Source of the DNA: an uncultured Armatimonadota bacterium
GTDB lineage: Bacteria; Armatimonadota; Armatimonadia; Armatimonadales; Armatimonadaceae
DNA: 7,686 nt
Reading direction: 5' to 3'
NCBI GenBank assembly: GCA_903915615.1
Contig: CAIWTR010000604.1
Coordinates: 1 to 7,686, forward strand
A program made the translations under genes and the position numbers. Shown piece after piece: positions 1 to 5,517 of the stretch. The notes below the pieces were generated by a model. It was not told where the DNA came from, made no database searches, and saw nothing but the letters and a program-made list of their open reading frames with translations. How positions within the stretch are numbered: position 1 is the first letter of the stretch; every line of letters begins with the position of its first letter.

Positions 1-466
1 CAGTGTTGTTGTACTCAGCACGGTTCATCCGGCGCAGCACAACCCGGTTTGAACGCTTCGCCGTCTCGGCGGCGGCAAGGTTGGTCTGAAGCCAATCCGC
101 GAGCTGATTTGCCTCATCCACAGTTGGCTGGAGATCGCCCGCCGGGGGCATCTGATGCCCACCAATCACATCGAGGACTTCCCTCCACTTCGCAGCCGTT
201 GCAGCATCCGTGAATGTCGTCGGCAGCGTATCCAGCCGGAGATTCCCAAACGTCGAAACCGGGCCATGACATTTAATGCAATATTTGTCCAGCAGAGGCC
301 GAATCCGTGATTTGTACACATCCCCCTGCGGCGCTGATGGCTTTGTCTGCGCTCCCGTAAGCAGAGACAACGCTGCCGTCGCGGCGGACAAAACAATTGT
401 TGTAGCGGCAAGCGTCGCGGGCAGGGCAAAGGCTCTTCGTAAACGAGATGGTGCATCAGTGGACAT
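1..466 (-). CDS. Planctomycete-type cytochrome c / PSD3 (DUF1587) protein, N-terminal part
   Basis: This minus-strand frame starts at ATG 464-466 and runs off the left edge, so only 155 residues are visible. Residues 1-11 are polar and basic (MSTDAPSRLRR). Residues 12-39 are hydrophobic and Ala/Leu/Thr-rich, giving a signal peptide or membrane anchor. Next comes a short linker and then the block Y-K-S-R-I-R-P-L-L-D-K-Y-C-I-K-C-H-G (51-68). C63, C66 and H67 form a CxxCH haem c site, as in the PSCyt1 domain. The visible part ends with R-R-M-N-R-A-E-Y-N-N-T, the usual opening of the PSD3/DUF1587 domain. In this family PSD5, PSD4, PSCyt3 and PSD2 domains normally follow, giving a protein of 700 residues or more, so most of the gene lies outside. 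It is probably an exported redox protein; the substrate is unknown. It lies 50 bases downstream of the metallopeptidase gene, with only a weak ribosome site (CTGGTG), so it may be co-transcribed. Family is confident; function is not. Confidence 0.85.
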   Translation of the reverse strand, partial: MSTDAPSRLRRAFALPATLAATTIVLSAATAALSLLTGAQTKPSAPQGDVYKSRIRPLLDKYCIKCHGPVSTFGNLRLDTLPTTFTDAATAAKWREVLDVIGGHQMPPAGDLQPTVDEANQLADWLQTNLAAAETAKRSNRVVLRRMNRAEYNNT

Positions 467-516
467 ACACCAGCATTATGCACGTGCCGAGGGTTTTACG
501 AACAGTGCGCTATTTC

Positions 517-1272
517 CTAGTCAACGTGCGGGATGCCACCGATGAGCAGCTTGTCTGCAGCTTGCCAGTCTGGCATGAACTGCGTCATGAGGGCGTAAAA
601 GCGCTTTGAGTGGTTACGCTCGATGAGATGTGTCAGCTCATGAACGACGACCATTTCGAGGCATTCTGGCGGGAATAACGCAAGCGCGAGGTTAATCCAG
701 ACCCGATGTGCCTTGACCGCGCACGTGCCCCAGCGCGTCGTCATTTTCTTGATGCCGATTTCGTTTACAGCCACGCCCATAATCGGTTCGTAGCGTGCAA
801 CCAGCGCACCAACGGCTTCCTTCAGGATGTCGCGCTTCCATGCATCGAAGAGGGCATCGATTTCCGCCTGACCATCCGTGTCGCGCACCTTTAGGAGCAC
901 TGCCGCGCCGGTCTGCTTCACCCCGCGGCGCTGAAATCCCCGCGTGATCCCAACCCGGATTTCACTGCCGAGAATCGTATGGATGGAGCCATCCGTGACG
1001 GGGATGACCGGGACCTGCGGGCTCGCCTGTGTCCGCCGGGCGACCTCCGCCTTGCTTGCATCCAGCCACGCCAGCCGCTCCACCACAAATGCCTTAATCA
1101 CCTTTTGCGTCGTGCCATGGGGAACCGACATCGTAATATGGCCATCCGGAGGGTTGACCATAATCCGAATCGACTTCATCCGGCGGAAGGTGACCTTAAT
1201 CGGATGCACTTCCACGACAAGCTCCAAGACCACATTTGGCTTTGGAGCCCGCACATGACGTAGCGTAAACAT
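517..1272 (-). CDS. YgjP-like zinc metallopeptidase (PF01863, DUF45)
   Basis: This 251-residue protein (ATG at 1270-1272) belongs to the YgjP-like family of predicted cytoplasmic zinc metallopeptidases, related to M48 and SprT-type gluzincins. The zinc site is V-V-V-H-E-L-T-H at about residues 208-215: H211 and H215 bind zinc, E212 is the catalytic base, and H221 in N-H-S-K-R-F is the likely third ligand. The family signature before it is present as K-M-T-T-R-W-G-T-C (about 176-184). The N-terminal third carries the family's beta-rich region (S-I-R-I-M-V-N-P-P-D-G). No signal peptide or membrane segment is seen, and length is normal. A GTG at 1273-1275 is an equally possible start, adding one residue; both starts overlap the fucosidase stop codon (TGA 1274-1272), so translation is probably coupled. 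The physiological substrate of the family is unclear. Family assignment is confident. Confidence 0.9.
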   Translation of the reverse strand: MFTLRHVRAPKPNVVLELVVEVHPIKVTFRRMKSIRIMVNPPDGHITMSVPHGTTQKVIKAFVVERLAWLDASKAEVARRTQASPQVPVIPVTDGSIHTILGSEIRVGITRGFQRRGVKQTGAAVLLKVRDTDGQAEIDALFDAWKRDILKEAVGALVARYEPIMGVAVNEIGIKKMTTRWGTCAVKAHRVWINLALALFPPECLEMVVVHELTHLIERNHSKRFYALMTQFMPDWQAADKLLIGGIPHVD

Positions 1273-3578
1273 CACCCGCCGTACACCACCGTCTGACCCT
1301 TTCGAAGCGTCCAGTAGTGCAGGTAGCCATCCCCGCCGCCCGGCTGGCGCGCTGCCGTCGGGAGGTTGATTGTGTCAACAGCAATCTTCGTCGGCATCGT
1401 GGCCGTAAGAACCACCTTTGCGATACGTCCTTGCATCCAGACAACGCTCATTTCCACGCCGCCGCGTGCGCGAAGTCCAGTCACGGTTCCATTTAGCCAG
1501 GCATCGGGTGTCGCAGGGAGAATCCGCAGAATCGGCAGTCCGCTTTCGGTCACCTCATGGCTTTGCAGCAGCATTTCGGCGATGCCGGCGCTGACGCCAA
1601 AGTTGCCATCGATTTGGAATGGCGGATGTGCACAGAACAGGTTTGGGTAGACGCCGCCGCCATTGGTCATGTTGTAGCTGGTGTCGAAGACTGGCTTGAG
1701 GAAGCGCTGCAGCAGCTTGAGAGAGCGATTGCCATCCGCGAGGCGTGCCCAGAATGCGACCTTCCAGGCGAGTGACCAGCCTGTCCCATCATCCCCGCGG
1801 CGGTCAAGCGATGTCCGTGCGGCCTTTGCGAGCTCCGGCGTCCCCGCTGGCGTCAGCTGATCGCCAGGAAAAAGTCCATACAAATGCGACACGTGGCGGT
1901 GGCCTGGCTCGACCTCATCGTAGTCATCCTGCCACTCCTGCAGCTGACCAAACTTACCCACTTTGTGCGGTGGGAGCTTTGCCAGTTTTTCGGTGAGAAT
2001 GGTTTGTAGGTCGGCATCCACGCCCAAAACCTTTGCGGCGCTGATGGTGTTGCTGAACAGCTCCCGTACGATCTGGATGTCCATGACTGGCCCGGCGCAG
2101 GTGTGCGCCACTTTGCCATCCTTGGTTCGGAAGGCATTCTCAGGAGAGTTGGAGGGGGCCGTTACGAGGAAGCCATCCGGGTTTTCGGCAAGGAAGTCCA
2201 CGTAAAACTCTGCCGCCCCGCGCATCGTCGGGTAATACTTTGCGAGCTCTTTCTTGTCCCGGCCAAAGAGGAAGCGCTGCCAAATGTGCTGACACATCCA
2301 AGCACCGCCATTGTTTGTCGAGCCCCAAACCGCGCTCTCACCGGGAGCGGTAAAGCCCCAGATATTGGAAATGACGTGTGCGACCCAGCCACGCGCATTG
2401 TAATAGGCCTTTGCGGTTGCCTGCCCCGGCTTGACCAGCGACTGCACGTAGTCGAGCAGCGGCACATGACACGGGGCGAGGTTGGTGGACTCGGCAAGCC
2501 AGTAGTTCATCTGGACATTGATATCGAGGTGGTAGTCGCCATTCCACGGCGTCGCGTATTCCTGTGCCCAGATTCCCTGGAGGTTTGCGGGGAGCCCGCC
2601 GGGCCGGCTGGAGCTGACGAGGAGGTGGCGCCCGAACTGGAAGAGGAGTGCCGAGAGTGCGGGATCCAGCTTGGTTTGCCCCGCGGCGATGCGATCCGGG
2701 AGCGCAAGGTCGGTACGCCCTGGACCGAGGTCGAGCTTGACACGGCCCATCAGGGATGCGTAGTCAGCCGTATGCCTTGTCTTCAGCGCTGCATAGCCCG
2801 ACTTTGCAGCACGGGAGAGACTTGCCTCAAGGTCATCCACGGTCTTCTTCTGAAAATCGGTTCCCGCGGCGAGGAGGAAGAGGGTTTGGTCACCTGTTCG
2901 GATGGTGCGTAGCTGGGATGCAAAACGCATCCCGCCGCCGCCCTGTCCATTTGGAAGCTGGCCATCGAGGCGTGTATCCCCATTTGGCAAGACGGTGATT
3001 TTGGCATTCTTTTCGCGCTTGAGCGTCGCGGTTGCGGCGGTCCCGGAAACCCGGATAACCATGATGCTGTCGACAAAGCTGACAAAGTGTTCGCGCGTAA
3101 ATGTCTTACTGTTTTGCGTAAATGTGACGGCTACACTGCCATCTTCCATGTTGAGTGTGCGGCGATAGCCGGTCGTGGGAGCAGCCACATCTCCATGACC
3201 ATTGATGACAAGATCAGCGAGAATCTGGTAGCAGCCATAGGGAATCTCAGCGCCATTCGCCTCCCCGCTGCCCTGCCCCCGACAGGTAAATGTCTGATTG
3301 ACGAGGCGCTCGGCCTCTGCGTTCTTACCGGCAAAGAGCAGCCGGCGGATTTCTGGGAGGGCTTTATGTGCATCCGCACGGTCATTTTGAAACGGCGAGC
3401 CCGACCAGAGAGTGAGCTCATTGATGACGATGCGTTCGGTCCCGGGGATACCAAAGACCATCGCGCCGATACGGCCATTTCCAAGTGGCGAGCTCTGTAA
3501 AAAAGATGCTGCGGGTTGGGCAAACCAGTGTCCGGTTGCAATATCGTTGACTTTGGGCTGAGGTTGTGGCTGCTGCAT
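1272..3578 (-). CDS. Glycoside hydrolase family 95 (alpha-L-fucosidase-like)
   Basis: This 768-residue protein is a full-length GH95 enzyme. The family includes inverting 1,2-alpha-L-fucosidases and some alpha-L-galactosidases. The N-terminal beta domain opens with P-L-G-N-G-R-I-G-A-M-V-F-G (31-43) and N-E-L-T-L-W-S-G-S-P (53-62). The (alpha/alpha)6 barrel carries D-I-N-V-Q-M-N-Y-W (352-360), G-Q-L-Q-E-W followed by H-R-H-V-S-H-L (545-566), and F-Q-I-D-G-N-F-G (654-661). By analogy with Bifidobacterium AfcA, the catalytic asparagine is probably N354, its activating acid D657 and the general acid E548; this mapping is from memory of the family. A TTG at 3588-3590 would extend the protein by four residues, but ATG 3576-3578 is preferred because GGAG lies six bases before it (GGAGAACGATATG). 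There is no signal peptide, so it probably acts in the cytoplasm on imported oligosaccharides. It is the first gene of a probable leftward operon, sharing TGATG with the metallopeptidase. Exact substrate is inferred only from family. Confidence 0.93.
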   Translation of the reverse strand: MQQPQPQPKVNDIATGHWFAQPAASFLQSSPLGNGRIGAMVFGIPGTERIVINELTLWSGSPFQNDRADAHKALPEIRRLLFAGKNAEAERLVNQTFTCRGQGSGEANGAEIPYGCYQILADLVINGHGDVAAPTTGYRRTLNMEDGSVAVTFTQNSKTFTREHFVSFVDSIMVIRVSGTAATATLKREKNAKITVLPNGDTRLDGQLPNGQGGGGMRFASQLRTIRTGDQTLFLLAAGTDFQKKTVDDLEASLSRAAKSGYAALKTRHTADYASLMGRVKLDLGPGRTDLALPDRIAAGQTKLDPALSALLFQFGRHLLVSSSRPGGLPANLQGIWAQEYATPWNGDYHLDINVQMNYWLAESTNLAPCHVPLLDYVQSLVKPGQATAKAYYNARGWVAHVISNIWGFTAPGESAVWGSTNNGGAWMCQHIWQRFLFGRDKKELAKYYPTMRGAAEFYVDFLAENPDGFLVTAPSNSPENAFRTKDGKVAHTCAGPVMDIQIVRELFSNTISAAKVLGVDADLQTILTEKLAKLPPHKVGKFGQLQEWQDDYDEVEPGHRHVSHLYGLFPGDQLTPAGTPELAKAARTSLDRRGDDGTGWSLAWKVAFWARLADGNRSLKLLQRFLKPVFDTSYNMTNGGGVYPNLFCAHPPFQIDGNFGVSAGIAEMLLQSHEVTESGLPILRILPATPDAWLNGTVTGLRARGGVEMSVVWMQGRIAKVVLTATMPTKIAVDTINLPTAARQPGGGDGYLHYWTLRKGQTVVYGG

Positions 3579-3587
3579 ATCGTTCTC
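3572..3587 (-). promoter_or_regulatory. Ribosome binding site deciding the GH95 start
   Basis: On the minus strand the sequence reads TTGGAGAACGATATG. GGAG (minus strand of 3585-3588) sits six bases before ATG 3578-3576, an ideal Shine-Dalgarno spacing. The in-frame TTG at 3590-3588 overlaps this site and has no ribosome site of its own. This supports the shorter 768-residue protein. Confidence 0.7.
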
Positions 3588-3617
3588 CAAAAAGCGCTGC
3601 GCTGGGCTTCGTGGCGT

Positions 3618-3646
3618 ATTATCCCACTGTATTGAAGGGAACTGAA
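3618..3646 (-). promoter_or_regulatory. Candidate sigma70-type promoter for the GH95 gene
   Basis: On the minus strand, TTCAGT (3646-3641) and GATAAT (3623-3618) are separated by 17 bases. The -10 matches the consensus at five of six positions; the -35 only at three. Transcription would begin near 3610, giving a leader of about 32 bases before ATG 3578. The whole divergent gap to the glycosylase gene is only 84 bases, so any glycosylase promoter must overlap this one. This is a pattern match only. Confidence 0.35.
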
Positions 3647-3662
3647 AGGCTGGTGGACACGG

Positions 3663-4289
3663 ATGTTGACTGTTGATGAGACAAATAACGCTGCGCTGTG
3701 CGAGGCGCTTGTCGCAATTGATAGCCGCTTTTTGGACGTCTTCACAACATATGGACCGGCTCCGCTCTCAACGCGTCCACAGGGGTTTGCGACGCTTGTT
3801 CAGCTGATTCTCGAGCAGCAGGTCTCCGTGAGCAGCGGTCGGGCAACGGTCGAGCGCCTCGAAAACTATGCAGGCGGTCTGAAGCCTGAGCTCCTTTTGA
3901 ACATCGATGACGAAACGGCTCGCGGCCTTGGCATCAGTCGGCAAAAGGCTGGTTATATCCGTGGACTGGCTGCGGATGTGCTTGAAGGACGTCTTAATGT
4001 GGATACATTGGCGTCGCTTCCAGATGACGAAGTCTGCGAGCATTTGACGCGCGTAAAGGGTATCGGGACCTGGACAGCCCGGACGTATTTGTTGGTGGCA
4101 TTGTCACGCGCGGATGCGTGGCCTCACGGGGATGTCGCATTGCACGCGGCGATGCAGGCGGTGCTGAGGCTTGAAGTGCGGCCGACATCGGATGAAGCAA
4201 CTGAAATTGCAGAGTTCTGGAAGCCCTACAGAGCGGTGGCCGCCCGGATGCTTTGGCATCACTACACCAATAGCCGCAAGCGGGGCTAG
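3663..4289 (+). CDS. DNA-3-methyladenine glycosylase II (AlkA-like, HhH-GPD)
   Basis: This 208-residue enzyme belongs to the HhH-GPD superfamily, AlkA branch, which removes alkylated purines from DNA in base-excision repair. The opening helices carry L-V-Q-L-I-L-E-Q-Q-V-S (45-55), where AlkA-like proteins typically have I-L-x-Q-Q-x-S. G-L-G-I-S-R-Q-K-A-G-Y-I-R (88-100) is also typical. The helix-hairpin-helix is L-T-R-V-K-G-I-G-T-W-T-A (128-139). The catalytic aspartate is D157 in W-P-H-G-D-V-A-L. It lacks the extra N-terminal domain of E. coli AlkA, as do many compact bacterial homologues. No iron-sulphur cysteine cluster is seen, which argues against MutY or endonuclease III. Start ATG 3663 has a modest GGTGG upstream. 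The gene is divergent from the fucosidase operon and converges on the glycosyltransferase with a three-base gap. It is probably a stand-alone repair gene. No Ada-type regulator or other alkylation-repair gene is in view. Confidence 0.92.
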   Translation: MLTVDETNNAALCEALVAIDSRFLDVFTTYGPAPLSTRPQGFATLVQLILEQQVSVSSGRATVERLENYAGGLKPELLLNIDDETARGLGISRQKAGYIRGLAADVLEGRLNVDTLASLPDDEVCEHLTRVKGIGTWTARTYLLVALSRADAWPHGDVALHAAMQAVLRLEVRPTSDEATEIAEFWKPYRAVAARMLWHHYTNSRKRG

Positions 4290-4292
4290 AAT

Positions 4293-5300
4293 TTAGGACC
4301 TGACAGGATCTGTGAGTGCAAAGCCATTCGTAGATGTTGCCAATCGGGGCGTTGGACCGCCGCCCGTGTCATCTTTGGAACCAAGAATCCCTCGAATCGT
4401 ATACACCGTCATCGCCAGCAATCCACCGATAAACCCGGTGATACGAGAAAGGCCCGTTGGGCGCAGACGAACAATCGAGACAATGGTTGGCCAGAGGGCA
4501 TGGGTGATGATTTCATCGAGGAGGACTAGAAGCGCTCCGGGATGCCCTTTGAACATCGTTTGCAGACAGCTTGCCGCAATACCAAAAAATGAGTTGTAGG
4601 CTAGCATCCGACCTTCGGAAAATGTACGAAAGCCATAGTGGATGACGGTGCTATTAGGCGTTTCCATAATGTGAAAGCCTTTAGAGATGCAGCGGAGTGA
4701 CAGCTCACCATCGGAGCAGCTACGGAAGCGGGAACCTGGCCCAAAGGCTTCGTTGAAGCCACCGGCTGCAAGAATGTAACTCTTTCGGTAAGCACAGTTT
4801 GCCCCGATGCCACGTGCCCGGCACTTATGGAGCCAGTTTTTCACGGTGAGTTCCCGTGGAACGATGTACTCCGGGATGAAGCCACCGGGGCACACAAATG
4901 CCGGCGCGACAGTCCCGTAAACGACGGCTACGTCATCGTTGGTCAACATTGCGTCGAGGAGAGCTTCCGACCAGCCGGGCGTGACCGCACAGTCATCATC
5001 CAGCATCACCACAAACTCGGTCTTGATGTGACGCATCGCAAGGTTGGCCGCTGCACACTTGCCTTTTGTTTTTGTGCGGATGTACGTGAGCTGAAGTGTT
5101 GACAGATAGCTGTAGATAATCTCCTGAGTGGCATCGGTATCGGATTGATCCACCACGATGACACGCGTTTTTCCGATGCCTGAATCCACCAATGAATTCA
5201 ATGCGACACGGATTTCATTACTGCGATTAGCCGTGCATATCAGGACGGTGTAGCTCTGGAACTCAGAGTGATTGGTTGCCACAAGATGTTCAGTGTTCAC
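4293..5300 (-). CDS. Family 2 glycosyltransferase (GT-A fold)
   Basis: From GTG 5300-5298 this gives 335 residues. The GT-A fold begins at Y-T-V-L-I-C-T-A-N-R (17-26), then V-I-V-V-D-Q-S-D (47-54), the nucleotide-sugar region G-K-C-A-A-A-N-L-A (80-88), and the metal-binding aspartates in V-V-M-L-D-D-D-C (97-104). S-C-S-D-G-E-L-S-L-R further on resembles the acceptor-side E/D motif. The last third is hydrophobic and Leu/Ile/Gly-rich (F-I-G-G-L-L-A-M-T-V-Y region), suggesting membrane association. It probably transfers a sugar from a nucleotide donor onto a surface glycan or lipid carrier; donor and acceptor cannot be read. The start is uncertain: ATGs at 5366, 5399 and 5480 are in frame. The one at 5480 has a good GGAAGGA upstream but overlaps the signal peptide of the opposite gene. 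GTG 5300 is chosen because 5301-5400 is AT-rich, uses unusual codons (TTA, ATA) and holds palindromes, as expected of intergenic DNA. Confidence 0.85.
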   Translation of the reverse strand: MNTEHLVATNHSEFQSYTVLICTANRSNEIRVALNSLVDSGIGKTRVIVVDQSDTDATQEIIYSYLSTLQLTYIRTKTKGKCAAANLAMRHIKTEFVVMLDDDCAVTPGWSEALLDAMLTNDDVAVVYGTVAPAFVCPGGFIPEYIVPRELTVKNWLHKCRARGIGANCAYRKSYILAAGGFNEAFGPGSRFRSCSDGELSLRCISKGFHIMETPNSTVIHYGFRTFSEGRMLAYNSFFGIAASCLQTMFKGHPGALLVLLDEIITHALWPTIVSIVRLRPTGLSRITGFIGGLLAMTVYTIRGILGSKDDTGGGPTPRLATSTNGFALTDPVRS

Positions 5301-5323
5301 GTTTGTTACCGTTCGCAACAAAC
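5301..5323. repeat. 7-base inverted repeat GTTTGTT / AACAAAC
   Basis: GTTTGTT (5301-5307) and AACAAAC (5317-5323) are exact inverse copies with a nine-base spacer. The left arm touches the chosen GTG start of the glycosyltransferase, so it would be in that gene's leader. It could be a second operator half or a short hairpin near the ribosome site. The GTTTGTT arm recurs as a direct copy at 5348-5354. Confidence 0.4.
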
Positions 5324-5333
5324 ATGCCGCACT

Positions 5334-5346
5334 TAACAATTTGTTA
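5334..5346. repeat. 13-base perfect palindrome, possible operator
   Basis: TAACAA-T-TTGTTA reads identically on both strands around the central T at 5340. Its half-site TTGTTA recurs at 5303-5308 and its AACAA half at 5317-5321. A dimeric helix-turn-helix protein is the usual reader of such a site. It has no run of T after it, so it does not look like a terminator. Confidence 0.45.
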
Positions 5347-5439
5347 CGTTTGTTTGATATTCGCATAACAGAACTAGATTTATGCTTTATTCGTAACATC
5401 GGGACGAAGCCTGCCACAACAGATAGACTGCTAGGCGCA

Positions 5440-5517
5440 ATGCGGCATCGCACCTTTACTTTCACTCTTCCATTAATCATGGCCGCGTCCTTCCTAGCGG
5501 GAGGTTCAGCCGTTGCC
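5440..5517 (+). other. Signal peptide of the large exported protein
   Basis: Residues 1-26 have a basic n-region (MRHR), a hydrophobic core from about T9 to A20 and the small-residue ending S-A-V-A before D27. This fits Sec export and cleavage by signal peptidase I. There is no lipobox cysteine, so it is not a lipoprotein. Confidence 0.75.

Larger units (their letters stand above)
5301..5439. promoter_or_regulatory. AT-rich divergent intergenic region with repeated TTTGTT/AACAAA elements
   Basis: This stretch between the glycosyltransferase and the large exported-protein gene is clearly richer in A and T than its neighbours. TTTGTTAC occurs at 5302-5309 and 5340-5347. GTTTGTT occurs at 5301-5307 and 5348-5354, with its exact inverse AACAAAC at 5317-5323. 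A 13-base palindrome, TAACAA-T-TTGTTA, sits at 5334-5346. For the rightward gene, TTGATA (5354-5359) is a fair -35 element and TAGATT (5375-5380) or TATGCT (5381-5386) are weak -10 candidates with poor spacing (15 or 21 bases). The layout suggests a binding site for a dimeric regulator serving both genes. If the glycosyltransferase starts at 5366 or further out, part of this would be coding. Confidence 0.5.

Noticed and set aside
166..483. A 105-codon minus-strand frame at the left end.
   Set aside because: It is out of phase with the frame that encodes the CxxCH motif and the DUF1587 opening in the same DNA.
475..503. CATAAT on the minus strand as a promoter for the cytochrome/PSD gene.
   Set aside because: The -10 match is good but the matching -35 (GTTCGT) is poor and the start site would almost coincide with the ATG.
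2103..2912. A 269-codon plus-strand frame opposite the GH95 gene.
   Set aside because: It is the antisense of GH95 motif-bearing sequence; it shows no family pattern or ribosome site.
3617..3622. TATTAT as a -10 box for the glycosylase gene.
   Set aside because: No -35-like sequence lies 16-18 bases upstream; the same bases serve better as the leftward -10.
3131..3745. A 204-codon minus-strand frame covering the GH95 start and the divergent gap.
   Set aside because: It conflicts with both the GH95 N-terminus and the glycosylase start, and the translation is unlike a protein domain.
4299..4307. CCTG-A-CAGG hairpin at the convergent gene ends as a terminator.
   Set aside because: The stem is only four pairs with a one-base loop and no T-run; it lies within the last codons of the glycosyltransferase.
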